Of a stretch of DNA of 11,401 bases, positions 1-6,500 are shown in pieces (within the stretch, counting starts at the first letter, position 1; every line of letters starts with the position of its first letter). A program made the translations under genes and the position numbers. The notes beneath the pieces were generated by a model. That model was not told where the DNA came from, did no database searches, and saw only the letters and a list, made by a program, of their open reading frames with translations. The stretch comes from an uncultured Clostridia bacterium (GTDB lineage Bacteria > Bacillota_A > Clostridia > Oscillospirales > Oscillospiraceae), in contig CAMVIC010000033.1 of the NCBI GenBank assembly GCA_947167435.1, positions 1-11,401 of the forward strand, given 5' to 3'.

Positions 1-51
1 ATATGATCACGGCGAAGCATACTGAGAACTAGAGAACAGGGGAAGAACAGC

Positions 52-774
52 ATGACGCTTTTGATGACAGCGGCGCTTCTTGCCGCGGCGGTCGTCCTGT
101 GCGGCTATACGACCCTCCGGCTTCCCGTCAGGCCCGAAGAGGGAAAACGGCATATCGCCTGTGTCGGCGACAGCGTGACCTATGGATGCACGCTGCCGCT
201 GTTCTTCCTGCACCGTTACCAGGCCGTGCTGCAGAGAATGCTCGGTCCCGACGCGCAGGCGGCGGCTTTTGCGGTCAACGACAGAACGCTGCAGAACACC
301 GGCAACAAGCCGTTCCGAAAAACGCGCGCGTTTCGGCAGAGCATGGCGTTTCGGCCGGATGCGGTGGTCATCCTGCTGGGCACCAACGATTCCAAGGACA
401 GCAACTGGAGCTCGGCTGCGGCTTTCCGGCAGCAATATGCGGAGCTGATCGCCGCCTATCGGGAGCTTACGCCGGCCCCGCGAATCGTGATCTGCACGCC
501 GCCCTGCGCCTTCCGGCCGATTCACCGCCTCTTTTATATCACCAACGACGCAAAGCTGGAACGCGTCCCGGAGATTGCGGAAGCGGTCAAAGCCGTCGCG
601 GCGGAGAACGGCACGGAGCTTACGGATCTGTACGCCCTCACCCAGAGGAAACGGGAGCTGTTCGGGCCTGACGGGCTGCATCCGAATGCAGCCGGAGCAA
701 GGCGGATCGCCGAAGCGGTGTTCCGGACGCTGGGCAAGGATTCCGGCATCGGATCGGATAAACCGAATTGTTGA
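52..774 (+). CDS. SGNH/GDSL-family hydrolase, N-terminally membrane-anchored
   Basis: The 240-residue protein is an SGNH esterase/lipase/acetylhydrolase-type serine hydrolase. Visible blocks are GDS with nucleophile Ser41 (VGDSVTYG), GTND with Asn112, and DGLHPN with Asp207 and His210 of the triad. The block II glycine is not obvious; the matching stretch near residue 76 reads VNDRTL, so the oxyanion hole may differ from textbook members. Residues 1-19 are hydrophobic and probably form a membrane anchor or signal peptide. Cys17 follows VVL, a poor lipobox because Leu stands at -1, so I do not call a lipoprotein. The ATG at 52 has AGGGGAAG 8 bases upstream. The substrate cannot be told; cell-wall or sugar O-acyl esters are usual for the family. 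Its stop overlaps the promoter of the next operon. Confidence 0.88.
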   Translation: MTLLMTAALLAAAVVLCGYTTLRLPVRPEEGKRHIACVGDSVTYGCTLPLFFLHRYQAVLQRMLGPDAQAAAFAVNDRTLQNTGNKPFRKTRAFRQSMAFRPDAVVILLGTNDSKDSNWSSAAAFRQQYAELIAAYRELTPAPRIVICTPPCAFRPIHRLFYITNDAKLERVPEIAEAVKAVAAENGTELTDLYALTQRKRELFGPDGLHPNAAGARRIAEAVFRTLGKDSGIGSDKPNC

Positions 775-798
775 CAAATCACGAGATTGGTTCATAAT
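771..798 (+). promoter_or_regulatory. Sigma-A promoter of the MBL-deformylase-deoxyribosyltransferase operon
   Basis: A perfect -35 box TTGACA (771-776) is followed after 16 bases by CATAAT (793-798, 5 of 6 matches). The -35 box overlaps the stop codon of the SGNH hydrolase, so the downstream genes probably have their own transcript. It leaves a leader of about 90 bases before the start at 894. Confidence 0.7.
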
Positions 799-893
799 GG
801 CAGTATCCAACACAGATGACAGCTTTCGCAATCAAGACGCGAAGCTTCTTTCAGCTTTGAACGTGCTTGTAAGAAACAATGATGAGGCGCACC

Positions 894-1475
894 ATGATAA
901 AGCTCCGATACGGCAACACCAACACCTTCTATATTCCCGGGACGGACGGCGGGCTGCTGGTGGACACGGATTGGGCCGGGACGCTGCCGCAGTTCTTCAA
1001 GGCCGTCAAAGGGGCAGAGATTGAGATGAAAGCAATCACGGTCCTGCTGATTACCCATTATCATCCGGACCACATGGGGCTTGCCGGAGAACTGCAGCAG
1101 CTCGGGGTAAAGCCGCTGATCGTGGACGTGCAGCGCCCGTTTGTGCACGCCTCGGACGGGTTTTTTGCCAGGGACAGGCGTCTGGTTTACCGCCCGATGG
1201 ATGAAGATGCGGCGACGGTGATTTCCTGCGCGGAGAGCCGGGAGGTTCTGAAAGCGTATGGGATCGAAGGCGAGATTCTTCACACGCCGAGCCACAGCGA
1301 GGACAGCATTTCGCTGATTCTTGACGACGGCAGCTGCCTCGTGGGCGACCTGGAGCCGCTTGCGTACCTGGCGGGATACGGCGATAACCCCGCGCTGAAA
1401 AGCGACTGGGAGCAGATCATGAACCGGAACCCGAAACGGATCCTTTACGCCCATGCCAATGAACAGCGCCTGTGA
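894..1475 (+). CDS. Metallo-beta-lactamase-fold hydrolase
   Basis: A 193-residue metal-dependent hydrolase of the metallo-beta-lactamase fold. All expected metal ligands are present: THYHPDH gives His55, His57, Asp59 and His60; then His134 (TPSHSEDS), Asp152 (VGDLEP) and His187 (YAHA). The site should therefore hold two metals and be active. The protein is short and single-domain, with no signal peptide, so it is a cytoplasmic enzyme, perhaps a thioesterase or phosphodiesterase type; the substrate is not deducible. In-frame ATGs at 879 and 882 exist, but the ATG at 894 has GAGG 6 bases upstream and gives the usual family beginning (MIKLRYGNTNTF), so I use it. It is the first gene of a four-gene operon. 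Confidence 0.9.
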   Translation: MIKLRYGNTNTFYIPGTDGGLLVDTDWAGTLPQFFKAVKGAEIEMKAITVLLITHYHPDHMGLAGELQQLGVKPLIVDVQRPFVHASDGFFARDRRLVYRPMDEDAATVISCAESREVLKAYGIEGEILHTPSHSEDSISLILDDGSCLVGDLEPLAYLAGYGDNPALKSDWEQIMNRNPKRILYAHANEQRL

Positions 1476-1516
1476 ACGGCGGAAATGAAGAAGCAGCCAG
1501 GTTTGGAGGACGCACG

Positions 1517-1927
1517 ATGATCAGACCCATTATGAAAGACCCGGTCTTTCTCTCACAGAAATCCGCGCCGGCCACGGCGGCGGATCTGCCTGTGGCCCAG
1601 GACCTGCGAGACACGCTGGCGGCGCACCGGGACGGCTGCGTGGGCATGGCGGCCAACATGATCGGCGTTGCCAGGCGGATCATTATCTTTGATGACAACG
1701 GCAGCGCGACGGTGATGTTCAATCCGGAGATCGTCAGGTGTTCCGGCGCTTTTGACGCCGAAGAGGGCTGCCTGTCCCTGCCCGGCACGCGCAGGGCAAA
1801 GCGATTCCGCTCGATCAAGGTGCAGTATCAGAACGAGCAGTTTCAAACCCGCCTCAAAACCTACACCGGCTGGACGGCGCAGATCATCCAACACGAGATC
1901 GACCACTGCAACGGGATTCTGATTTGA
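1517..1927 (+). CDS. Peptide deformylase-family protein, short divergent type
   Basis: A 136-residue protein with the three deformylase motifs. Motif 2 is EGCLS (Cys85 metal ligand), and motif 3 is QHEIDH (His126 and His130 metal ligands, Glu127 catalytic). Motif 1, normally GxGxAAxQ, reads CVGMAANMIG, so the glutamine that stabilises the transition state in ordinary deformylases is replaced by Met48, and the first glycine by Cys41. It is also shorter than the housekeeping enzyme (about 150-170 residues). Either the activity is altered or this subfamily has another N-formyl or N-acyl substrate; from memory, short clostridial deformylase-like proteins share this variant motif. The start at 1517 has a strong GGAGGA at 1505-1510, 6 bases upstream. 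It lies 41 bases after the MBL gene. Confidence 0.87.
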   Translation: MIRPIMKDPVFLSQKSAPATAADLPVAQDLRDTLAAHRDGCVGMAANMIGVARRIIIFDDNGSATVMFNPEIVRCSGAFDAEEGCLSLPGTRRAKRFRSIKVQYQNEQFQTRLKTYTGWTAQIIQHEIDHCNGILI

Positions 1928-1955
1928 GACGATACCAGGGAAAGGAGAAGCGCGG

Positions 1956-2384
1956 ATGAAAAAAAGAAAGATCTATATCGCGGCGCCGCTTTTCAACGAG
2001 GGCGAGCGGGCCTTTAACGAGCGCGTCGACGCAATCCTCCGGGACTGCGGCCACGAGACCTTCCTGCCCCAGCGGGAGGGCGGCTGCGTGGCCGACCTGC
2101 CGGAGCTGATCGAAGGCATGCCCAAAAGAAAGTATCTGTTCAAGCTGGACTGTGAGCATATGGACTGGTGCGACACGCTCCTCTTCCTGTTCGACGGACG
2201 GGTGCCGGATGAGGGCGCCTGCTTCGAGCTGGGCTATTGCTACGCCAGGGGGAAGGCCTGCATCGGCTACAAAACCGACGCCCGCAGCTTCATCGACGGC
2301 TATGACAACGTGATGCTGCACGGCGCACCGGAAGTCGTTCTGCACAATGAGCAGGAGCTCCGCGCGTTTTTCACCCTTGACTGA
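1956..2384 (+). CDS. Nucleoside 2-deoxyribosyltransferase
   Basis: A 142-residue member of the nucleoside 2-deoxyribosyltransferase family, which moves 2-deoxyribose between bases in nucleoside salvage or hydrolyses the N-glycosidic bond. Visible signatures are the N-terminal KIYIAAPLF strand and loop, LPQREGG (residues 37-43), the DWCDTLLFLFDG strand (70-81) and the DEGACFELGYCYARGK segment, in which Glu91 sits at the position of the family's catalytic glutamate. It is cytoplasmic with no added domains. AAGGAGAAG lies about 7 bases before the ATG. It starts 28 bases after the deformylase-like gene and is followed after 6 bases by the next start, so it is co-transcribed. It could act on a modified nucleoside rather than in general salvage. 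Confidence 0.9.
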   Translation: MKKRKIYIAAPLFNEGERAFNERVDAILRDCGHETFLPQREGGCVADLPELIEGMPKRKYLFKLDCEHMDWCDTLLFLFDGRVPDEGACFELGYCYARGKACIGYKTDARSFIDGYDNVMLHGAPEVVLHNEQELRAFFTLD

Positions 2385-2390
2385 AAGGGA

Positions 2391-2909
2391 GTGATTCTGT
2401 TCAAATCCGATATCCGAAGCATCGAGGAACCGGAAAAAACCCTGCCCGACGCCGGGGACCCGGGCCGGTATGACGAGCTGGTGGGCCGCCTGCTGGCCGG
2501 CCCGTACCGGATCGTGGATATCCTGCCCGAGCAGGTAGGTGCGGAGGCCGCCGGGCAGTACTTTGCCGTAGAGCGCTATTTCCTGCAGCTGCCGCGGATT
2601 GTCCCCCTGCGCCGCAGATACGCCGAGATTCTTCTGCGGCTGAACTGCTACTATGACATGACGGTATCCTTCGACGCCGGCGCTTCCTGGGAGATGAATC
2701 CGGACCCGGAGCGCTTCGCGGAGCGGGTGGCCGGATTGGCCGGAAAGGTCTTCCTTCGGGCCGTATTTCCCCGGTGCGGCGCAATGATCGATTACGACCA
2801 CAACGACACGTATCTCACGGTCTACGACCCGGAAGCGGCGCTACTGGATAAAGTCCGGGCGCTTGCGGCTGCGGAGGGGCTTTTCCTATGGAGCCCGCAA
2901 GAGACATAA
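2391..2909 (+). CDS. Uncharacterised cytoplasmic protein, last gene of the operon
   Basis: A 172-residue soluble protein that I do not confidently assign to a family. It has no membrane segment or signal peptide. The centre holds a conserved-looking stretch (PYRIVDILPEQV, residues 38-49, then GQYFAVERYFL, 55-65), and the C-terminal half is alpha/beta-like with charged helices. Start choice is uncertain: the GTG at 2391 lies only 6 bases after the previous stop, with AAAGGGA directly touching it, which is too close for a normal Shine-Dalgarno. A start a few codons further (CTG at 2397) would be better spaced. The downstream terminator hairpin begins 31 bases after the stop. It may help one of the three upstream enzymes, but nothing in the sequence shows how. 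Confidence 0.75.
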   Translation: MILFKSDIRSIEEPEKTLPDAGDPGRYDELVGRLLAGPYRIVDILPEQVGAEAAGQYFAVERYFLQLPRIVPLRRRYAEILLRLNCYYDMTVSFDAGASWEMNPDPERFAERVAGLAGKVFLRAVFPRCGAMIDYDHNDTYLTVYDPEAALLDKVRALAAAEGLFLWSPQET

Positions 2910-2939
2910 GGAAAGGCAGATAACAGGCGTGAGGGCAAA

Positions 2940-2976
2940 AAGCCGGACTCTCCAACGAATTGGGAGAGTCCGGCTT
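2940..2976 (-). terminator. Strong hairpin terminator, probably bidirectional
   Basis: Perfect 14-bp arms (2940-2953 and 2963-2976) enclose a 9-base loop. On the minus strand the stem is followed by a run of Ts (complement of the A run ending at 2941), as in a classic intrinsic terminator for the minus-strand HD-domain remnant, whose stop lies 5 bases before the stem. On the plus strand the stem is followed only by ATCCTTTATT, so it may also stop the upstream operon, less efficiently. Confidence 0.85.
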
Positions 2977-2981
2977 ATCCT

Positions 2982-3262
2982 TTATTCGGGCGGAAGATGC
3001 CGCATCTTGTCCTCGCTCTCGGCCATCACCAGGTCCGCCACCTTGCCGCCAAAGGCCTCCCGGATTTCCGCTTCCTTCACGTCCGTGTCTTCCACAACGT
3101 CGTGGAGAACCGCCGCTGCGAGCACATCCTCGTCCTTCGTCAGGCCTGCGGCGATGTTCATCGCCTCGAGCGGATGCAGGATATACGGCCGGCTTTTCCT
3201 TTTCTTGTGGCGTCGGCGTGGGCGTCCATTGCAAACTCGATGGCTTTTCTGAGCTTTGTCAT
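2982..3262 (-). pseudogene. Frameshifted, shortened HD-domain (p)ppGpp-hydrolase-like gene
   Basis: Read on the minus strand from the ATG at 3262 (AGAGGTG 6-7 bases upstream), the protein starts MTKLRKAIEFAMDAHADATRK and should continue GKARPYILHPLEAM. The frame breaks at GGCCGGC (3187-3193); inserting one C to make GCCCGG restores it. After the break the correct frame reads LHPLEAMNIAAGL, VLHDVVEDTD, then AESEDKMRHLPPE and a stop at 2982. These are the features of the HD_4 domain of RelA/SpoT hydrolase and Mesh1-like proteins, including the HDxxED motif. Even repaired it would be about 93 residues, shorter than I expect for the family, because it stops directly before the terminator. It could be a true pseudogene, a programmed frameshift or one sequencing error; two defects together favour decay. 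An intact relative lies at 5992-6429. Confidence 0.8.
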
Positions 3263-3408
3263 TTCAGCACCTCTGTTCCGTTATTATTGATACCACAGTC
3301 AGCGCGCATTCGGGTCGTTTTCCGCTCAACTTTTTATAAAACCATTCCGATTTTGTGAGCCGATGACAGAATCTGCCCGCGGCGCCGGATTCGGCGGAAG
3401 CCGGCCCC

Positions 3409-3437
3409 TTTCCAATTGGATAAAAATGGGGTATGAT
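3409..3437 (+). promoter_or_regulatory. Sigma-A promoter of the ADP-ribosylglycohydrolase gene
   Basis: TTTCCA (3409-3414, 4 of 6 matches to TTGACA), a 17-base spacer, then TATGAT (3432-3437, 5 of 6). The leader of about 100 bases includes the first copy of a 17-bp direct repeat and a small hairpin (CCCGC 3474-3478 with GCGGG 3488-3492). Confidence 0.65.
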
Positions 3438-3469
3438 AAAAGAAATGCGGGGAAGTGTACTGCCCTGAC

Positions 3470-3486
3470 TTTACCCGCGCAGCCTG
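3470..3486 (+). repeat. 17-bp direct repeat, copy 1 (TTTACCCGCGCAGCCTG)
   Basis: An exact match to 4790-4806. This copy lies in the 5' leader between the promoter and the start at 3546, and its CCCGC can pair with GCGGG just downstream. Function unknown; it may be a small dispersed repeat or a shared regulatory site. Confidence 0.7.
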
Positions 3487-3545
3487 GGCGGGAATCCCCG
3501 AATCCGCACAGAAGCAGAAGCTTCGAGTATACGGGAGGAATGAAT

Positions 3546-4667
3546 ATGAGAAATATGGATCGGTTTCGCGGCTGCCTTTTGGGCGGCGCGGTGGGAGACG
3601 CCCTGGGTTATCCCGTTGAGTTTATGAAGGATTCCGATATCTTCCGCAGATACGGGAAGAACGGAATCACCGACTATGAGCGTTTCAAAGGCGTCGCACA
3701 GATCTCCGACGATACCCAGATGACGCTGTTTACGGCCACGGGCCTGCTCTTCGGCACAACGCGGGGCATGCTCCGGGGCATCATGGGCCCTTATCCGGAC
3801 TATATCCGATACAGTTATAAAGACTGGTACCGCACCCAGACGGAGCGTTTTCCTCTGCCGGAGGAGTTTCATTATTCCTGGCTGGTAAATGTGCCGGAGC
3901 TGTTCAGCAGGCGCGCGCCCGGAGTTACCTGCATGTCTGCGCTGGGCAGCTCGGAAAACGGCTCGGTGAAGCACCCGCTCAATCACAGCAAGGGCTGCGG
4001 CGGCGTGATGCGCGTGGCGCCGATTGGCCTGTATTTCGCCGGGAAAAGAACGCCCATTGCAGAATCGGACCGGATCGGCGCGGAAGCGGCAGCCATTACC
4101 CACGGACATGAGCTGGGATGGCTGCCTGCGGCGGCGCTGGCGCATATCGTCCGCCGCCTGGCGGAGAACGAGGGCGAAGCGATCCTGACGGCCGTGCAGG
4201 ATGCGTGCCGTACGCTCCCGGCCGTCTTCCCGGAAGCGGGGGAGATGGAGACGTTTCTGGCGCTGATGCAGAAGGCGATTGCCCTTTCCGGGACGGACCT
4301 GGACGACCTGGACGCCATCGGGCAGCTGGGAAAGGGCTGGGTTGGGGAGGAGGCGCTTGCCATTTCGGTCTTCTGCGCCCTGAAACACCCGGACAGCTTT
4401 GAGGACGCCGTGGTGGCAGCGGTCAATCACAGCGGAGACAGCGATTCCACCGGCGCAATCACCGGAAACATCCTGGGCGCCGCCCTGGGCCTGAAGGCGA
4501 TTCCGCAAAAGTATCTGGAAACCCTTGAACTCAGGGACGTGATTCTGGAAATCGCGGACGATCTGTTCAACGACTGCCGGATGACGGAATACGGAGACTA
4601 CGAGGACCCCGTCTGGCTGGCAAAATACGTCCGGATGGACTACCGTCCGGGAGAAAGCGTGGAATAA
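3546..4667 (+). CDS. ADP-ribosylglycohydrolase family protein
   Basis: A 373-residue protein of the ADP-ribosyl-glycohydrolase family (DraG/ARH type), enzymes that remove ADP-ribose from arginine or other acceptors using two magnesium ions. Seen directly: GGAVGDALG at residues 13-21, SDDTQMT at 54-60 (Asp55 and Asp56 as likely metal ligands), and the C-terminal metal motif NHSGDSDSTG at 294-303 (Asp298, Asp300). Active-site motifs look complete. The frame is open upstream to 3363, but only the ATG at 3546 has a correctly spaced Shine-Dalgarno (GGAGG at 3534-3538, 7 bases away); the ATG at 3540 is too near. It is a single-gene unit with its own promoter. No nitrogenase genes are nearby, so a DraG role is not implied; the target may be a protein, a nucleic acid or a small ADP-ribosyl compound. 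Confidence 0.92.
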   Translation: MRNMDRFRGCLLGGAVGDALGYPVEFMKDSDIFRRYGKNGITDYERFKGVAQISDDTQMTLFTATGLLFGTTRGMLRGIMGPYPDYIRYSYKDWYRTQTERFPLPEEFHYSWLVNVPELFSRRAPGVTCMSALGSSENGSVKHPLNHSKGCGGVMRVAPIGLYFAGKRTPIAESDRIGAEAAAITHGHELGWLPAAALAHIVRRLAENEGEAILTAVQDACRTLPAVFPEAGEMETFLALMQKAIALSGTDLDDLDAIGQLGKGWVGEEALAISVFCALKHPDSFEDAVVAAVNHSGDSDSTGAITGNILGAALGLKAIPQKYLETLELRDVILEIADDLFNDCRMTEYGDYEDPVWLAKYVRMDYRPGESVE

Positions 4668-4789
4668 GCTGACAGCCGTCCGGGCACGGTGCGTTTTCCG
4701 GGAGAGCGGAACGCCCTGCCTTCGGCGCCGCGATGGCAGCCGCCCTGCGACAGACGCGAAAGCGCGCACCCGGCCTGCGGGCGTTAACT

Positions 4790-4806
4790 TTTACCCGCGC
4801 AGCCTG
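4790..4806 (+). repeat. 17-bp direct repeat, copy 2 (TTTACCCGCGCAGCCTG)
   Basis: An exact copy of 3470-3486, extended by a shared AC one T earlier (ACTTTTACCC against ACTTTACCC). Its last two bases are the first two of the proposed -35 box (4805-4810) of the flavin-reductase operon. The rest of 4668-4789 holds GC-rich non-coding sequence in which I see no convincing gene or terminator. Confidence 0.7.
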
Positions 4807-4833
4807 TACAACGGGGGCGGAAAATGATAAAAT
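4805..4833 (+). promoter_or_regulatory. Probable sigma-A promoter of the flavin reductase operon
   Basis: TGTACA (4805-4810, 4 of 6), a 17-base spacer, and TAAAAT (4828-4833, 5 of 6). The -35 box begins inside the end of the 17-bp repeat. The leader to the ATG at 4870 is about 30 bases. Confidence 0.5.
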
Positions 4834-4869
4834 CAGTTTATTCCAATTTATTGATTCAGGAGAGAAGCC

Positions 4870-5433
4870 ATGAAACAGACAATTCAGAACAAGGAATCCA
4901 TCTTCCCCATGCCGGTGCTGCTGATTTCCACCTTCAACGAGGACGGAACGGTAAACGTCATGAACGCCGCCTGGGGGACCATGCTTGACCGGGACATGGT
5001 GGCCCTCAACCTGACAGAGACCCACAAGACCGTCAAAAACATCAAGGCCAGAGGCGGCTTTGTCATCCATCTGGCCGATGCCAAGCACGTTGTGGAGGCG
5101 GACTATTTCGGCGACGTCAGCGGGAACAAGGTGGCGGACAAGTTTGCGAAATCCGGCATGAGCTTTGTGAAGTCAGAGCTTGTGGACGCACCCATCATCA
5201 ACGAGCTTCCCGTGGCCATCGAATGCGCCTTCGTGGAATACCAGAGCGACGAGACCGGCCTGGGGGTGATCGGCAGGGTCGTGCGGGTCTCCGTGGAGGA
5301 GCGCTGCCTGAAGGACGGCAAGGTGGATATCGACGCCATCGACGCAATCTCCTTCGACCCCTATACCCACGGCTATTACCGGGTCGGCGGCAGAGTCGGC
5401 GAGGCGTTTCACGACGGGCTTTCACTGAAGTAA
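4870..5433 (+). CDS. Flavin reductase family protein (flavoredoxin-like)
   Basis: A 187-residue FMN-binding split-barrel protein of the flavin reductase/flavoredoxin family, which binds FMN and shuttles electrons or reduces free flavin with NAD(P)H. Seen: the N-terminal PMPVLLISTFNEDGTVNVMNAAWG strand pair (split by chance codons but continuous, residues 14-37), the LNLTETHKTVKNIKARGGFVIHLAD region (46-70) where the flavin phosphate and ring are bound in relatives, and a C-terminal YYRVGGRVGEAF. Length is usual for the family and no extra rubredoxin domain is present. CAGGAGAG lies 6 bases before the ATG. It is first in an operon with a nitroreductase 38 bases downstream, so it could supply reduced flavin or share a redox detoxification role. 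Confidence 0.88.
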   Translation: MKQTIQNKESIFPMPVLLISTFNEDGTVNVMNAAWGTMLDRDMVALNLTETHKTVKNIKARGGFVIHLADAKHVVEADYFGDVSGNKVADKFAKSGMSFVKSELVDAPIINELPVAIECAFVEYQSDETGLGVIGRVVRVSVEERCLKDGKVDIDAIDAISFDPYTHGYYRVGGRVGEAFHDGLSLK

Positions 5434-5471
5434 AAAAAGATACAGACAGACTAAAGAAAGGAAGGATTGAA

Positions 5472-5984
5472 ATGGAATTCAAAGAAGTGGTCGCAAAGCG
5501 GTATTCCTGCAAAAAGTATTCGGACCGCCCGCTGGAGGCGGAAAAGCTGAACGCCATCCTGAACGCCGGACGCCTGGCGCCCACCGCCAAAAATCTGCAG
5601 GAGCAGCGGATCTACGTGCTGCAGTCTGCCGAGGCGCTTGCAAAGGCGGACGCCATCACGCCCTGCCGCTACGGCGCGACGACGGTTCTTGCCGTGGCCT
5701 ATGACAGCAAAAACGTCTTCACCTATCCCGGCGGAAAGCGGGACTCCGGCATGGAGGACGCCGCCATCGTCGCCACGCACATGATTCTGGCTGCGGCCGC
5801 CGAGGGCGTTGACAGCTGCTGGATCAACCGCTTCGACCCCGAGCAGGCGGCTGAGATTCTCGGCCTGCCCGAGAATGAGGAGGTCCTCATGCTTATGGAC
5901 CTGGGCTATGCCGCGGAAGACGCCGGCCCGCTTCCGAACCACGGCAATCGGAAGCCGCTGGAAGAGACCGTCACCTTTATGTGA
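5472..5984 (+). CDS. Nitroreductase family protein (FMN-dependent)
   Basis: A 170-residue protein of the FMN-dependent nitroreductase superfamily, which reduces nitro groups, quinones or similar acceptors with NAD(P)H, normally as a dimer. Seen: the N-terminal phosphate-binding KRYSCKKYSDRPL (residues 9-21), LAPTAKNLQ (35-43) that packs against FMN, the central helix with HMILAAAAEGVDSCWI (103-118), and the C-terminal LMDLGYAAEDAGP (141-153). This is the short nitroreductase type. GGAAGGA precedes the ATG; upstream in-frame codons down to 5223 are the antisense-like overlap of the previous gene and are not used. It is the middle gene of a three-gene operon; substrate unknown. Confidence 0.9.
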   Translation: MEFKEVVAKRYSCKKYSDRPLEAEKLNAILNAGRLAPTAKNLQEQRIYVLQSAEALAKADAITPCRYGATTVLAVAYDSKNVFTYPGGKRDSGMEDAAIVATHMILAAAAEGVDSCWINRFDPEQAAEILGLPENEEVLMLMDLGYAAEDAGPLPNHGNRKPLEETVTFM

Positions 5985-5991
5985 TGCCGGG

Positions 5992-6429
5992 ATGATTTAC
6001 ACGCCCGAAACCAAAAAGGCCATGAAGTTCTGCTTTCAGGCCCACAAAGACCAGACGGACAAATCCGGCCTGCCCTACGTGTTTCATCCCTTTCACGTGG
6101 CGGAGCAGATGCCCGACGAGAAAACCACGGTCACGGCGCTTCTTCATGACGTGATCGAGGATACGCCCTATACGCTGCAGGACCTTCGGGACATGGGCTT
6201 TGGCCCGGATATCCTCGCGGCGCTGGCGCTGCTGACCCACGACAAAAGCGTTCCGTATCTGGAGTATGTGGCCGGAATCCGGGAAAACGAGATCGCTCGG
6301 ACGGTAAAGCTGGCGGACCTTCGCCACAACAGCGACCTGAGCCGCCTGGACAGGATTGACGAGGCGGCGCTGAAGCGCGTTGAGAAATACAGAGCGGCGA
6401 TAAGGCTTCTGTCGGACGAAAATCCATAA
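5992..6429 (+). CDS. HD-domain small alarmone hydrolase-like protein (HD_4, RelA/SpoT-type)
   Basis: A 145-residue single-domain HD protein resembling the hydrolase half of RelA/SpoT and Mesh1, which in relatives removes the 3' pyrophosphate of (p)ppGpp or acts on other nucleotides. Seen: QAHKDQTDKSG (residues 16-26), PYVFHPFHVAEQM (28-40, His32), LLHDVIEDT (50-58, the HDxxED motif with His52, Asp53, Glu56 and Asp57) and VKLADLRHNSD (105-115, Asp109). No synthetase domain is attached. It starts 7 bases after the nitroreductase stop with only a weak GGG ahead, which suggests translational coupling. It follows two flavoenzymes, an unexplained pairing. A broken relative lies at 2982-3262. Hydrolysis of alarmone is inferred from family only. 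Confidence 0.85.
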   Translation: MIYTPETKKAMKFCFQAHKDQTDKSGLPYVFHPFHVAEQMPDEKTTVTALLHDVIEDTPYTLQDLRDMGFGPDILAALALLTHDKSVPYLEYVAGIRENEIARTVKLADLRHNSDLSRLDRIDEAALKRVEKYRAAIRLLSDENP

Positions 6430-6434
6430 TCCCC

Positions 6435-6460
6435 TGTAACCTTCTGCCCGGCTCTGCGTC
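6435..6460 (+). promoter_or_regulatory. ECF-type promoter ahead of the sigma factor gene
   Basis: TGTAACC (6435-6441) and CGTC (6457-6460) are separated by 15 bases. This matches the AAC-type -35 and CGTC -10 signature of promoters read by extracytoplasmic-function sigma factors. The same pair at the same spacing occurs at 7582-7607. It predicts autoregulation. Transcription would start around 6466-6468, which rules out the upstream TTG at 6462 as a start and supports the ATG at 6501. Confidence 0.8.
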
Positions 6461-6500
6461 ATTGAAATGGGACTTCGAGGAAAGACGTGACGACAGATCT

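Noticed and set aside
52..105. Lipoprotein call for the SGNH hydrolase because of Cys17.
   Set aside because: The residue before the cysteine is Leu, which does not fit the lipobox; a plain membrane anchor is the safer reading.
7..831. Long minus-strand open frame opposite the SGNH hydrolase.
   Set aside because: It is an antisense shadow of a GC-rich gene with clear catalytic motifs on the plus strand; its translation is arginine-rich with no domain.
2815..3234. Minus-strand frame through the terminator and HD remnant.
   Set aside because: Only the wrong frame of the frameshifted HD gene; proline/glycine-rich with no motif.
3471..4769. A 432-codon minus-strand frame opposite the ADP-ribosylglycohydrolase.
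   Set aside because: Shadow frame: the plus strand has all family motifs, promoter and ribosome-binding site.
6462..6500. An earlier TTG start for the sigma factor at 6462.
   Set aside because: It would lie before the predicted transcription start of the ECF promoter and adds residues that do not look like the family.
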